From positions 62,001-126,000 of the forward strand of contig NZ_WJIC01000004.1 in NCBI RefSeq assembly GCF_009649815.1: a stretch of DNA of 64,000 bases. The letters are read 5' to 3'. Shown piece by piece: positions 18,029-27,800 of this stretch (positions are counted from its first letter, which is position 1; each line of letters starts with the position of its first letter). Under the pieces are notes generated by a model that had not been told where the DNA came from, did no database searches, and worked only from the letters and a program-made list of their open reading frames with translations. The translations under genes were made by a program, and so were the position numbers. This stretch comes from Nocardia sp. SYP-A9097 (GTDB lineage: Bacteria; Actinomycetota; Actinomycetes; Mycobacteriales; Mycobacteriaceae).

Positions 18029-19777
18029 TCAGTGTGGGAGAGGGAGGAATTCCACCGGGTCGTTGTCCGCGGCGTCGGCGGGGACGATTACGAGGCCGTC
18101 GCGGTCCAGGAGACCGGCCAGGTGGGCGGTGCGGATGCCGGGATCGCCGATCCAGCCGCCGGTGGGGTCGATCCGAGCGGGAACGATTCGCGGTGCGGGG
18201 CCGGAGATTTCGGCGGCATTGGCCAGCGGGCCGGTCAGCGTGCGGGCCGGGGTGGCTCCGGTCAGGCCCTCGATGACCGCGTGTACCAGTGCCAGCAGCG
18301 TCGCAACCGCGGCATAGGGATTACCGGGAAGGCCGAGAACCAGTGGGCCGGAGGCCAATTGGGCGGCCACGGTGGACCCGCCCGGGCGCAGGTGCAGGCG
18401 GCGGACCAGGACGCGGGCCCCGGCGCGATCGAGGGCGCCGCGGAGTTGGTCTGCCGCACCGCCGCCGGTGGCCCCGACAATGACCAGCAGATCGCAGTCC
18501 GAGGCCGCGGCGAAGACATCGTCGAAGGCATTCGCGGTGTCCCGCAGGTGGACTCGGTCCACGGTGCCGATGCCGTACCAGGCCAGTAGATCCGGCAGGA
18601 TCGGGCCGAGCGAATCGCGGGTCTGTCCGGTGTGCAGCGGGCCCTCACTGCGAATCTCGTCCCCGGTCATGACGATTCGCGCCCGCACCGGTCCGCGCAC
18701 TGCCACCGTGGCTACTTCGGCGCCGGCGGCCACCGAGATCAGCGCGGTACCCACCGGCGTCCCACCGGGCGCGAGCTCGGCCCCGGGCTGCCAATCCTCC
18801 CCGCGTCGCCGCACATCATCGCGAATCGGGCTGTCGGGCAGGCGATGTAGCCGCCCATCAGGTTCGATCCGCACGAATTCGTCGCGCACCACGGTGCCCG
18901 TGCCGTCCGGTACGTGCGCGCCGGTGGCGATGCGCACCGCCTCACCGTCGAGCAACCCCACCGGTCGCTGCCCACCGGCGAAGCCGATATCGCGGCGCAG
19001 CTGCCACGGTCCGTCCCCGCTCACCGCGTACCCGTCCATGGCGCTCACATCGAAGCGTGGCAGCGCCTCGACCGCACGAAGGGGTTCGGCCAGCGCGGAC
19101 CCGCGCGCGGCCCGCACGCCGATCCGGCGCACGGGCAGTCGGGAGATGTTCCGGCGCAGCTCATCCCGCGCCGCGGTGAGGGATATCGGGGTGGCCGCCC
19201 GGCCCGCGCCGGTGCGCGCCGCGCGGACATCATCGGGTGTATCGCAGTCCTGCACGCCGTCCAATGCCACCATGGCGGTATCGATCGGCACCAATGCCTT
19301 CATCGGCCGATTCACGAATGAGTCGAGTCGATCGAGCGCCGCCGCCAGCGCCGTCCGCCGCCAAACTCCGACCAGATACTGTGGTCGCCCCGATTCGTCC
19401 GCGGCGAATACCGCGTCACTGCCGGATTCCTTTGCGTGCGAGAGCAGTTCGTCCACCGCGGCGGATGTGAGAAATGGCATGTCGGCGGCGAGCACCACAA
19501 TGTGCCCCGCCGGGAATTCGCAACCGGCGAGCATCGTCATGGCGGCCGCAATCGCGGCGACCGGTCCGGCGCCGGCCGGTACCTCTTGTGCCTGAAGGAT
19601 TTCCGGCGGTAACTCCGGCCGGTGCGGTCCGACGACCACGATCCGCGCGCACTCCGAAACGGCGGAAAGCGCCGCATCCAGCATCGATCGGCCGCCGACC
19701 ACAATGGCGGGCTTGTCGACCCCGCCCATTCGGCTGGCCCGGCCACCGGCGAGCACTATCGCGTCGATGGTTGTCAC
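18029..19777 (-). CDS. MobA-MoeA fusion: molybdenum cofactor guanylyltransferase / molybdopterin molybdenumtransferase
   Basis: About 582 residues. The first ~190 residues are a MobA-type nucleotidyltransferase: TTIDAIVLAGGRASRMGGVD (GTP-binding loop), KPAIVVGG, then VLAADMPFLT. The rest is MoeA-like: LPRFDVSAMDGYAVSG, GAHVPDGTGTVV, IVMTGDEI and LPGNPYAAVATLLALVH. MoeA inserts molybdate and MobA adds GMP to make (bis-)MGD, the cofactor NarG requires. I start it at GTG 19777; the frame extends to 20014 without homology. Fusion of these two steps in one chain is unusual. It sits between two XRE paralogs. Confidence 0.87.
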   Translation of the reverse strand: MTTIDAIVLAGGRASRMGGVDKPAIVVGGRSMLDAALSAVSECARIVVVGPHRPELPPEILQAQEVPAGAGPVAAIAAAMTMLAGCEFPAGHIVVLAADMPFLTSAAVDELLSHAKESGSDAVFAADESGRPQYLVGVWRRTALAAALDRLDSFVNRPMKALVPIDTAMVALDGVQDCDTPDDVRAARTGAGRAATPISLTAARDELRRNISRLPVRRIGVRAARGSALAEPLRAVEALPRFDVSAMDGYAVSGDGPWQLRRDIGFAGGQRPVGLLDGEAVRIATGAHVPDGTGTVVRDEFVRIEPDGRLHRLPDSPIRDDVRRRGEDWQPGAELAPGGTPVGTALISVAAGAEVATVAVRGPVRARIVMTGDEIRSEGPLHTGQTRDSLGPILPDLLAWYGIGTVDRVHLRDTANAFDDVFAAASDCDLLVIVGATGGGAADQLRGALDRAGARVLVRRLHLRPGGSTVAAQLASGPLVLGLPGNPYAAVATLLALVHAVIEGLTGATPARTLTGPLANAAEISGPAPRIVPARIDPTGGWIGDPGIRTAHLAGLLDRDGLVIVPADAADNDPVEFLPLPH

Positions 19778-20116
19778 GAGGCGTATGCGGCCAGGCTTGG
19801 GATCATGGTTGAAGATCGTAGTGGCTACCTGTCGGGGGACCTTGGAAGCGGTGTCTCGACAGTCGATTCCAAGGCTTGCTAAGCAATTGCCCATCGTGCG
19901 CGAGTTGCGCGATGTGGCACGACACATAGTAGAAATGATCATGTTTTGAACTTCTGAACAATCGCATATGGCAGTATCCGGAGCCAGAGCTGCGGGGGGT
20001 CCAGGGAGATTCACTACAGTTCAAAGCAGGCGTTACAGCGGGTCCCGCTGTCCGGAACCGGCGGGTACCGGATCGATGAAGGTTGGTTTGCTGAATGTTT
20101 GTGGAGAGGGAACGAC

Positions 20117-20962
20117 GTGGTGCTGGGCGTGAGACCGAATAGAGACTTCGACGAGCTGAAACCGCCGACGTTCGGCCTCCTGCTGCGCAAGTTGCGCGAC
20201 TCCCGGGGCGTATCCCGCGAAAGACTTGCCTTCAACGCGGGCGTCAGCGCCAGCTACATCAGCCATTTGGAGAAGGGCGACCGCGGCCATCCGACCCGCG
20301 AGGTGGTGGACGCACTGGTCCGATATCTGGACCGAATAGACCCGCTGTCGGTGGTGGAACGACGGCACCTGCTCGACCTCGCCGGGCTGGGTGTCAGCGA
20401 ATTTCCCTCGATACAGCAACTCCGCGCCGAAATCACCGATGACATGCGCCGCGCGCTCGACCTGCACGAGCCCAATCTCGCCGCGTATGTGGATACTCGC
20501 TGGAATGTGCTGGCATGCAACGCCAGTTACTCGCGCGCCTTCCCCGGACTCGACCAGGACGTGAATATCCTGCGCTGGTTTCTGAGCAACGATCTGGCCC
20601 GGGAAGTCATGTTGGAGTGGGAGTCGGAGGTCCGGCTCACCGTGCACTGGCTGCGCGGTCTGATCGCGAGCTCCGGTGATACCGGCTGGTCGGCGGATTT
20701 CCTGGCCGAGCTGGGGCGTTTCGGGCTGTTCCGGGAAATGTGGGACGAGGGCATTGCCGCTTACGGCCGCCCGAGTTCGATCATGCACCTCAAGGACAAT
20801 CTGACCGGGCGCTGTCGGGCCATCGATGTGCAGTTGTTCAGCGTCTTCTCCGCGGCGTATCCCACCCAGATCCAGATCTTTCTCGGTATTCCGACCTGGT
20901 GCGCCGATACCGGCGTTCAGCTCGATCCCGATCATCTGCGCCGCGACGCGCGAGAGGAATAG
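20117..20962 (+). CDS. XRE-family regulator with MmyB-like ligand-binding domain (paralog 2)
   Basis: 281 residues, closely similar to the protein encoded at 17158-17940. The helix-turn-helix block LLRKLRDSRGVSRERLAFNA and GVSASYISHLEKGDRGHPTRE is almost identical. The C-terminal domain (LDLHEPNLAAYVDTRWNVLA) is more diverged and about 20 residues longer. GTG start 20117 follows GGAGAGGG. It is divergent from mobA-moeA, with about 340 bp between the two starts including AT-rich sequence near 19930-19980 that probably holds both promoters. The pair likely arose by duplication. Confidence 0.88.
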   Translation: MVLGVRPNRDFDELKPPTFGLLLRKLRDSRGVSRERLAFNAGVSASYISHLEKGDRGHPTREVVDALVRYLDRIDPLSVVERRHLLDLAGLGVSEFPSIQQLRAEITDDMRRALDLHEPNLAAYVDTRWNVLACNASYSRAFPGLDQDVNILRWFLSNDLAREVMLEWESEVRLTVHWLRGLIASSGDTGWSADFLAELGRFGLFREMWDEGIAAYGRPSSIMHLKDNLTGRCRAIDVQLFSVFSAAYPTQIQIFLGIPTWCADTGVQLDPDHLRRDAREE

Positions 20963-21022
20963 CGGGCCGCGACCTATTGGCCGCGGCCGCTTTCGTTACG
21001 ATCCGGCATTTCGATCACGCGA

Positions 21023-21904
21023 TCACCGTGCGATGTGAATCTCGGCTGCGGCGCGCTCCTGCGGCCACGGGTGCGCCAGCACGTGCGTGAGCGGATTCGC
21101 GGGCCGGGCGGCCGCCCGCCGAACCAGGCGAATCAGCAAGGGCGCCAACACTTCCGGATGCGTCCAGGCCGCACCCTGCCCCGCGCCCGGAATCGTCACC
21201 ACGCCATCGGCATTGACCAATCCGGCCGCCATGGCGGCGTTCTTGTGCGCGGAACTGCTGCCGTCCTGACTGCCCCGGATGACGAGCGTGGGCGCGCCGA
21301 TCTCCGGGAGCCGGTGCAGCAGCGAACGGCGCTCCAGGAGGCAGCGCACCGCCGGCATGATGGACTGGCGATCGGAGCTGTACCAGCGGCTGGTCCAGGC
21401 CCGCCACAGGCGCGGATCATTACCGCCGACCAGCAGCGGCGCCAATTCCGCGACCAGCGGGGCCATCGGCTCGGCACTGCACCAGCGGTCGAAAAACGTT
21501 CGGTAGAAATCGAACTCATCTGCGGTGCAGGCCCCGGCGTCGGTATCGATCAGCGCCAGTCCGCGTACCCGTTCGGGTGCGAGCAGTGCGAGCCGCAGCG
21601 CGGTATACCCGCCCTGACTCATTCCACCGATTACCGCTTTCTCGATCCCCAATTCGTCCATGACCGACAAGGTGTCGGCTGCCATATCCCAGTATGTGAA
21701 TGGTTCGCCATCAGGTGACTGCGTACGTCCGTGGCAACGCGCGTCGATTGTTACCAGATTGATTCCGGCAACTGCCAGAGGTTCGCGCATCGGTTCGAAC
21801 ATGGATTCGTCCATCAGAAATCCATGGGTGAGAACGAGAGTCGGTCCGGGGATGTCGCTGGTCACGAAATGCACCGTGGCAGCACCCGATCGCACATAAG
21901 GCAT
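21023..21904 (-). CDS. Alpha/beta hydrolase lacking the usual catalytic histidine position
   Basis: 293 residues with a normal alpha/beta-hydrolase frame: LVLTHGFLMDESMF (oxyanion HG), TIDARCHGRTQSP, nucleophile elbow VIGGMSQGGYTAL (Ser near residue 97), LALIDTDAG, and an acid in LVIRGSQDGSS. The motif normally reading GAGH is GAGQGAAWTHPE here, so the expected catalytic His is Gln; a His two residues after the Trp might substitute. It converges on the XRE gene at 20962 with about 60 bp between. The substrate is unknown and activity is uncertain for this reason. Confidence 0.82.
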   Translation of the reverse strand: MPYVRSGAATVHFVTSDIPGPTLVLTHGFLMDESMFEPMREPLAVAGINLVTIDARCHGRTQSPDGEPFTYWDMAADTLSVMDELGIEKAVIGGMSQGGYTALRLALLAPERVRGLALIDTDAGACTADEFDFYRTFFDRWCSAEPMAPLVAELAPLLVGGNDPRLWRAWTSRWYSSDRQSIMPAVRCLLERRSLLHRLPEIGAPTLVIRGSQDGSSSAHKNAAMAAGLVNADGVVTIPGAGQGAAWTHPEVLAPLLIRLVRRAAARPANPLTHVLAHPWPQERAAAEIHIAR

Positions 21905-22083
21905 GGTCAGACCGTAAAGGGCGGAACACGCCCCGCCCTAATGTTTGCCCGTGTTGTGCCGGGCACCCTTCGGTGCTGTTCCCGGCGGGTACCCACACTC
22001 GTCAGTGTCGGTACTGCTAGGGGTTTGCCCCAGATCCCGTCAAAACTGGACAACAAGACCTTTCGGCCTTTTAAATCAGCCGT

Positions 22084-22104
22084 GACGCTTTTGGGACAAG
22101 CGTC
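22084..22104. promoter_or_regulatory. Small hairpin in the leader of the 22125 gene
   Basis: GACGCTT (22084-22090) pairs perfectly with AAGCGTC (22098-22104) across a 7-base loop, ending about 8 bases before the ribosome binding site AAAGGGAGGAAAT of the gene at 22125. It could affect translation or be a short stabilising stem. No U-tract follows. Confidence 0.35.
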
Positions 22105-22124
22105 AATTCGAAAGGGAGGAAATA

Positions 22125-22544
22125 ATGTTCGACGCCACCACTGCTGCCCATCGTGACTTCCGGATCGATGCCGGAGCCGCGTTGCGAGAATCGCTCGAGG
22201 GATTGCTGCTGCACGACGGCGTCGGTCTGGACGCACGTATGCGTCATGCCATTGCCGCGGTCGTTCATCTCGCGGTCGATGCTCCGCTCGGAACGCCGGA
22301 GGATGCCGAGGAATTTCTCGGCCGACTCGATTCCTCGTGGCTCTTCGCCGCCTGGCACGATTCCGACACCGAATTGTCACTGCTCAACACGCTTTCGCTC
22401 GGTGAGGTGCCCGCGCTTTCCTGGTGCGAACTCATGTTCACCACCGCGCTCGCGCCCTGGTCGACCGCGCCCGCCGCGGTACACGCGCGCCGAGTTTTCG
22501 CGGCCGGTGAACAGGCCCGCCTCGCCGCCGTCGCCGGTGACTAG
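22125..22544 (+). CDS. Conserved-looking protein of unknown function upstream of a WhiB2-type gene
   Basis: 139 residues starting MFDATTAAHRDFRIDAGAAL. It is mostly alpha-helical by eye, with no signal peptide, no transmembrane segment and no motif I recognise. A strong ribosome binding site (AAAGGGAGG) precedes ATG 22125. The codon pattern matches its neighbours, so it is very probably a real gene. It lies 60 bp upstream of the WhiB-family gene on the same strand, and the two may be co-transcribed. I cannot assign a function. Confidence 0.7.
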   Translation: MFDATTAAHRDFRIDAGAALRESLEGLLLHDGVGLDARMRHAIAAVVHLAVDAPLGTPEDAEEFLGRLDSSWLFAAWHDSDTELSLLNTLSLGEVPALSWCELMFTTALAPWSTAPAAVHARRVFAAGEQARLAAVAGD

Positions 22545-22604
22545 CAGATCTTCCCGGAAACACCCGCGTAATTCCTGATCAACACGTATGAAGAGGTGAA
22601 CGAC

Positions 22605-22889
22605 GTGAAAATGCTTTTCACCAATTTCGATGCAATGTTCGAAACCATCACGCGCAAGGACGAATTCGAACCGGAATCGTGGCATCAGCAGGCGCTGTGC
22701 ACACAGACCGACCCGGAAGCGTTCTTCCCCGACAAGGGTGGTTCCACCCGCGAGGCCAAGCGGATCTGCGGCTCCTGCGAGGTACGCCGCCAATGCCTGG
22801 ACTACGCCCTTAGCCACGATCAGCGTTTCGGTATCTGGGGCGGACTCTCACCCCGCGAACGCCGCCGCTACGAACGCGGCGCGGCCTAG
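22605..22889 (+). CDS. WhiB-family Fe-S regulator, WhiB2/WhmD type
   Basis: 94 residues. The four cluster cysteines lie in ALCTQTDPEAFFPDKGG, then RICGSCEVRRQC, followed by the family turn GIWGGLSPRERRR and a basic tail. The run QTDPEAFF-DKGGSTREAKRIC is the pattern I associate with WhiB2/WhmD (septation and division control in mycobacteria) rather than WhiB1, 3 or 7. The start is taken as GTG 22605 with AGAGG 5-9 bases upstream; GTG 22596 and ATG 22611 are in frame. Binds a [4Fe-4S] cluster and acts with the principal sigma factor by family knowledge. Confidence 0.9.
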   Translation: MKMLFTNFDAMFETITRKDEFEPESWHQQALCTQTDPEAFFPDKGGSTREAKRICGSCEVRRQCLDYALSHDQRFGIWGGLSPRERRRYERGAA

Positions 22890-22909
22890 CTCCACCCGGC
22901 CCGGCTACT

Positions 22910-23650
22910 TCAGCCCGAAGCCTCTCGCAGCAAACAGAATTCATTGGTTTCCGGATCGGCCAGCACCAGCGCCGGTGTATTGGCCGGAGGCGTATCCGGA
23001 TTCATCGGCAAGGCACCCGCGGCACGCAGCCGCGCGGCTTCTACTACGGGGTCATCGGTGGGGAAAGCGATGAGATCCAGATGTAGCCGACCGCATTCGC
23101 CCAGCGCCTCGGGCGTACGTAGGAATTCCAGCCACGGACCCTGACCCGTGGCCGAACGGATTCCGGCATACCGAGCGCTGTCATGGGTGACAGGCCAGCC
23201 CGCCGCAGTCGACCAGAACTCGGCCAGGCGCTGCGGATTCTCGGTATCGACCACTATCGCCGCCACCGCGCCGGTATCCACATACTGTTCACGCGGTTCC
23301 AGCACGCAGAATTCATTACCCTCCGGATCGGCCAGCACCGCCCACGGCACCGCGCCCTGCCCGATATCCAGGCGGCGCGCGCCCAGCGACAATGCCCGAT
23401 CCACTTGTACGCGTTGATGATCCAGCGAACGGCTGGACAGATCCAGATGAATGCGATTCTTCGCCGACTTGGATCGACGGGCGGGCAGGAAGGTGAGCGC
23501 CACATCCAGCCCGTCCGGGTCGGAGGCGGCCACATCGACCTCGCCCGGCCGATCCATCAGCACCTCCCAGCCCAGCAACTCGGCCCAGAAGCGGGCTACG
23601 CTCCTCAGCTCGATCGCATCGAACACCACGCATGCCAGACGGGTGGACAT
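22910..23650 (-). CDS. VOC (glyoxalase/bleomycin-resistance fold) protein with two domains
   Basis: 246 residues with two tandem VOC modules. Each contains a helix of the form VARFWAELLGWEV / LAEFWSTAAGWPV and ends in a strand ADPEGNEFCVLEP / ADPETNEFCLLRE. Such twin-module proteins bind a divalent metal or a hydrophobic ligand, but the family is too broad for a substrate. Start ATG 23650 (MSTRLACVVFD). It converges on the WhiB2-type gene, 20 bp apart, and lies 50 bp downstream of the alkyltransferase-like gene on the same strand. Confidence 0.85.
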   Translation of the reverse strand: MSTRLACVVFDAIELRSVARFWAELLGWEVLMDRPGEVDVAASDPDGLDVALTFLPARRSKSAKNRIHLDLSSRSLDHQRVQVDRALSLGARRLDIGQGAVPWAVLADPEGNEFCVLEPREQYVDTGAVAAIVVDTENPQRLAEFWSTAAGWPVTHDSARYAGIRSATGQGPWLEFLRTPEALGECGRLHLDLIAFPTDDPVVEAARLRAAGALPMNPDTPPANTPALVLADPETNEFCLLREASG

Positions 23651-23700
23651 GGCATCAACGGTAACCGCCGGGACGGGTGGCGGGTATCGGGTTCGGTGGA

Positions 23701-24003
23701 TCACTCCGAGACGAAGTGGTGCCGGGCGCGTCGCAGATCCACCCGGTCATCGAGGACCGGACAGCCCTCGGCGGCCAGCTGCCGTAATTGCCGCTGCGCC
23801 AAATGTGGTGCGGGCGTGCCATTCGCCCGCAGCACCCGATGCCACGGCAGATCCGCGGAATCGGTGCGCATGATCCAACCGACCGTGCGGGGTGTGGACA
23901 GGCCCGCCGCGGCCGCGATATCGCCGTAGGTGGACACCCGGCCGGGCGGAATGGCCGCCACCAACTCGCGGACACGCTCGATATCGGCATCGGTGGTGGC
24001 CAT
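23701..24003 (-). CDS. Alkyltransferase-like protein (MGMT family, no active-site Cys)
   Basis: 100 residues matching the C-terminal DNA-binding domain of O6-alkylguanine alkyltransferases: IPPGRVSTYGDIAAAAGL, then TVGWIMR, and LPWHRVLRANG. In true MGMT the last motif is PCHR with the acceptor Cys; here it is PWHR, the hallmark of alkyltransferase-like (ATL) proteins that flag O6-alkylguanine for nucleotide excision repair. Start ATG 24003 with GAAGGAGGGGTC directly before it. It lies 10 bp downstream of an alpha/beta hydrolase gene on the same strand. Confidence 0.9.
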   Translation of the reverse strand: MATTDADIERVRELVAAIPPGRVSTYGDIAAAAGLSTPRTVGWIMRTDSADLPWHRVLRANGTPAPHLAQRQLRQLAAEGCPVLDDRVDLRRARHHFVSE

Positions 24004-24013
24004 GACCCCTCCT

Positions 24014-24799
24014 TCAGAGCAGCGAACGCACGAGCGCCGCGGTTTCGGCCGGACGCGATTGCGCCACCATGTGATCGCAATCGAACTCGCGCACAACCAG
24101 ATTGTCGCCCAGGCGATCGGCGAGCGCGGCCCGGAACGCCGGGGTCACGAATGGCGGATCGACCTTCATGGCCTGCACCAGAATTGTCGGCAGGTGCGCG
24201 GGTGGCAGCACGAAATCGCGGGCCAGCTGACCCCAGTAGGCGATGATCGCCGGCATACACATGCGCCAGCCCACTCGGCCGTTCGCCGTCGGCACCAGAT
24301 GTTCGGCCAATTCGGCCTCCAGGATCGCCGGATCGATCTCCGCCCACGCGGTTTCCAATTTGTCGAAACGGGCATCAGCCACGTTCGCGTAATCCGGATG
24401 CTCCAGCATCGAATTCGCGATGCGCAGCATGAACTCAGGATCCAGGCCGATCGCCGGATCCAGCAGCGCCAGCCCACGCACCAGCTCCGGATGCGACCGG
24501 GCCAGATGGACCCCTGCCGCCGCGCCGAACGAATGCCCGAGCAGCACCACCGGTTCGCCGGTCTCCCGCCGCAGCAGCGTCACCAGGTCCGACACGATCG
24601 TTTCGAAATCCCACGGCGGCACGCCGGGCGACCTCCCGTGTCCGCGCAGATCCGGCGCAATAATCCGCAGATCGGGCAGCTGCTCCCGCGCGAGCGCCTC
24701 CCAGCGCCTGCCGTGCCCGGTCAGACCGTGGAGCGCCAGCACAACCGGACCGGTCGAAGGACCGAAATAATGCACATGAAGATCGGACACCCCGCCCAT
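24014..24799 (-). CDS. Alpha/beta hydrolase
   Basis: 261 residues with full catalytic-triad landmarks: VLALHGLTGHGRRW (oxyanion), IIAPDLRGHGRSPG, nucleophile VVLLGHSFGAAAGVHLA (Ser near residue 94), and a terminal His in FDCDHMVAQSRP. Start ATG 24799 (MGGVSDLHVHYFG). Its start is under 100 bp from that of adnA on the opposite strand, so the two share a promoter region. Ten bases separate its stop from the ATL gene start, suggesting one transcript. The substrate is unknown. Confidence 0.88.
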   Translation of the reverse strand: MGGVSDLHVHYFGPSTGPVVLALHGLTGHGRRWEALAREQLPDLRIIAPDLRGHGRSPGVPPWDFETIVSDLVTLLRRETGEPVVLLGHSFGAAAGVHLARSHPELVRGLALLDPAIGLDPEFMLRIANSMLEHPDYANVADARFDKLETAWAEIDPAILEAELAEHLVPTANGRVGWRMCMPAIIAYWGQLARDFVLPPAHLPTILVQAMKVDPPFVTPAFRAALADRLGDNLVVREFDCDHMVAQSRPAETAALVRSLL

Positions 24800-24885
24800 T
24801 CTGCTGCCTCACGCTGTGACCGGTGGCACGGCCAACACCCGGCAAACAGAACATGTCGGGGCGGTCTGTTGAAATAGCCGACGTG

Positions 24886-27800
24886 ATGCGATCGGATAGC
24901 TCGGTGCAATTGGTGCGCCGGGCCGAGGCAGTCTCCCACCCCCGGGAGTGGGATGCCGCCCTCCGGCCGCTCTTCGAGGACGGCAGTATCGACCCCGGCT
25001 GGGTGCCCTGGCAGGTCCTGGGCGGGCCGGGCACGGGCAAGACCGCGCTGCTGGTCGATATCGCCGCCGAACGCATTCTGGCCGGGGCGGATCCGGAGTC
25101 GGTACTGCTGCTCACCTACTCCAAGCGGGCGGCCACCGCGGTGCGAAATGCGATTACCGCCCGAATTGTCGAGGCCGACCCATTGCTGGGCGGGGTACCA
25201 GGAGCCACTCGCGGCCCATTGGTACGCACATTGCACTCCTATGCCTTCGGGCTCCTGCGCACCGTCTCGGCCGCACATGGAAATCCGCCGCCGCGCCTGC
25301 TCACAGGGTCCGAACAGGACATCGTCATTCGCGAAATGCTGCGCGGGGAACTCGCCGAGGATGCCCCGGACTGGCCCGAGCGACTGCATCCGGCGCTGCC
25401 CACCGGAGGATTCGCCGAACAGTTGCGAGACCTCATGCTGCGCGCCACCGAACGCGGTCTGGGACCCGAAGATTTGATCGCCCTCGGCCATGCGCACCGG
25501 CACCCGGAGTGGGTCGCCGCAGGGCGGTTCTACCAACGCTATGAGCAGATCATGCTGCTGCGCTGGTCCGTCGGAATGGATGTGCCCGAGGCCAGCGCAC
25601 CCGCCCTCGACGCCGCCGAACTGGTCGGCGCGGCACTGGACGCACTCGCCGTGGACCCCGAACTGCTTGCAGCCGAACACATTCGGCTGCACACCATCTT
25701 GGTCGACGATGCCCAGCACCTCGATCCCCTTGCCGCCCAACTCATTCGGGCGCTCGGCAGTGGTACGGCAACCACTGTCCTGGCCGCCGATCCGGATCAG
25801 GCCATCTTCACCTTCCGGGGTGCGGACGCGCGCTTCTCCGCCGATCCGGACGCCCCCGTCGAACGCCGAATCACCTTGCGCCCCAACCATAGATCCGGCA
25901 CCGCCCTGCAAGAAGTAGCCGCTCGCATCACCTCCCGACTCCCCGGTGCCGGCCGCCACCGCACCCCGCTCGCATCTCCGCTCCGCTCATCGAACGGCAC
26001 CCGCTCCGAGGACGAGGTGCAGGTGCGGGTGCTCACGACAGCTGCCAAGGAGGCGGCGCTCATTGCCGATCACCTGCGCCGCGCCCACCTCACGCATGGC
26101 GTTCCGTGGTCCCGAATGGCGGTCATTGTTCGTTCTGTCCCATTGTCTTTGGCTCCGCTGCGGCGTGCCCTGCTGGCCGCCGGAGTGCCGGTGCGACAGC
26201 CGCCCGCCGATGTGCCGCTGGCTCGGCGGCGTGGCGCGGCCTGGGCCATGCTGGCTTTGCGCGCGGTCACGGCGGGTGATCCGACGCAGGTTCGGCACCC
26301 TCGGCCCATCGCCTTCACCGCGGATGACGCGCTCGATCTGCTCGCCGGTCCACTCGGCGGCGCGGACCAGATCAGCCTGCGCCGACTGCGCCGGGGCATT
26401 CGACGCACCGTGCTGGAGCTCGGATACCCCGAGCGAACCGGTGCGCCGGAGGCAGCGGAGCTCGATGATCCTGTTGTGCGCCAGGTGAATTCGGCGAACG
26501 ACTCCGCTATGGAAGGCGGCTCGGCCCCGGTCGATCCCGCAGCCGGGGCGGTCGATCGATACGCGGATCTGGATCGGTCGTCGGCGGAGATTCTGCGGGA
26601 TCTGTTGGTGGGGGCGGGGAATCAGGTCATTCTGGCCAAGCTGACGCCGGTGGAGGCCGCGCCGTTGCAGCGGGTATTGAAGGCGCTGGGGCGGGCGCGG
26701 CAGGTGCGGCGCGACGGGGGTGGCCTGGAAGATGTGCTGTGGGGGTTGTGGACCGGGTCGACCCTGGAGCGGCGCTGGGTGGGGCAGTCCGAGCGTGGGG
26801 GAGCGGTCGGAATGCAGGCCGATCGGGATCTCGACGCGGTGGTCGGATTGTTCGAGGCCGCCGCGGCGTATGTGGATCGGCTGCCGCGCGCCACCATCGA
26901 GGGATTCGTGGAATACCTGGAGCAGCAGGAGATTCCGCAGGACAACGCTCCGCATACCGATCCGGGCGAGGCCGTCACCATTTGCAGTGCGCACGCATCC
27001 GCCGGACGGGAGTGGGACACCGTCGCGGTTGCCGCTGTGCAGGAGGGGATCTGGCCGAATCTGCGGCCGCGCGGGACCCTGCTCGGTGTCGAGGACATGG
27101 TGGATGTGCTTGCCGGAGTACTAGATTCGGGTGAACGAGTGAGCCGCGCCGCACCCCTGCTCGCCGAGGAACGCCGCCTGCTGCTGGTCGCGTGTAGCCG
27201 GGCGCGGCGGTCGCTGCTGGTCACCGCCGTCGAATCCGTCACCGGCGACCAGGATCTCGTTCCGTCCAGGTTCCTCGCCGAACTCGATGCCGACGGCGAA
27301 GACGGCCAGCCCGGTCGGATTCCGCCCGCCGTCGACCCGGGCCGGGCATTGGCCATGCACACTCTGATCGCCGAATTGCGTGGTGTCGCATGCGATCCGG
27401 AGACCACGCCGGAGCGTCGCACCCGCGCCGCCCGCCAGCTCGCCAAACTGGCTCGCGCCGGAGTCCGGGGCGCACACCCCGACGATTGGTACGGCACCGC
27501 CGAACTCTCCTCCGACAGCCCACTCTGGGACAGCGAGGACGGCTCCGTCGCGCTCTCGCCGTCCACGGTCGAGCAACTCAAGACCTGCCCGCTGCGCTGG
27601 GCCCTGGAACGCCACGGCGGCAGTGATGGCGAGAACCCGCACGCGCTCAAGGGAAATCTGGTACACACCCTCGTGCAGGCGCTCGCCGGTCAGGTTACCG
27701 AGGACCAGGTCAAGACCGCTCTGGTCAAGGCGTGGAAGAAGATCGACCCCACTGCCCGCGATGGCGAGAACTGGTACTCGCGTGCCGAATTGCGCCGCAC

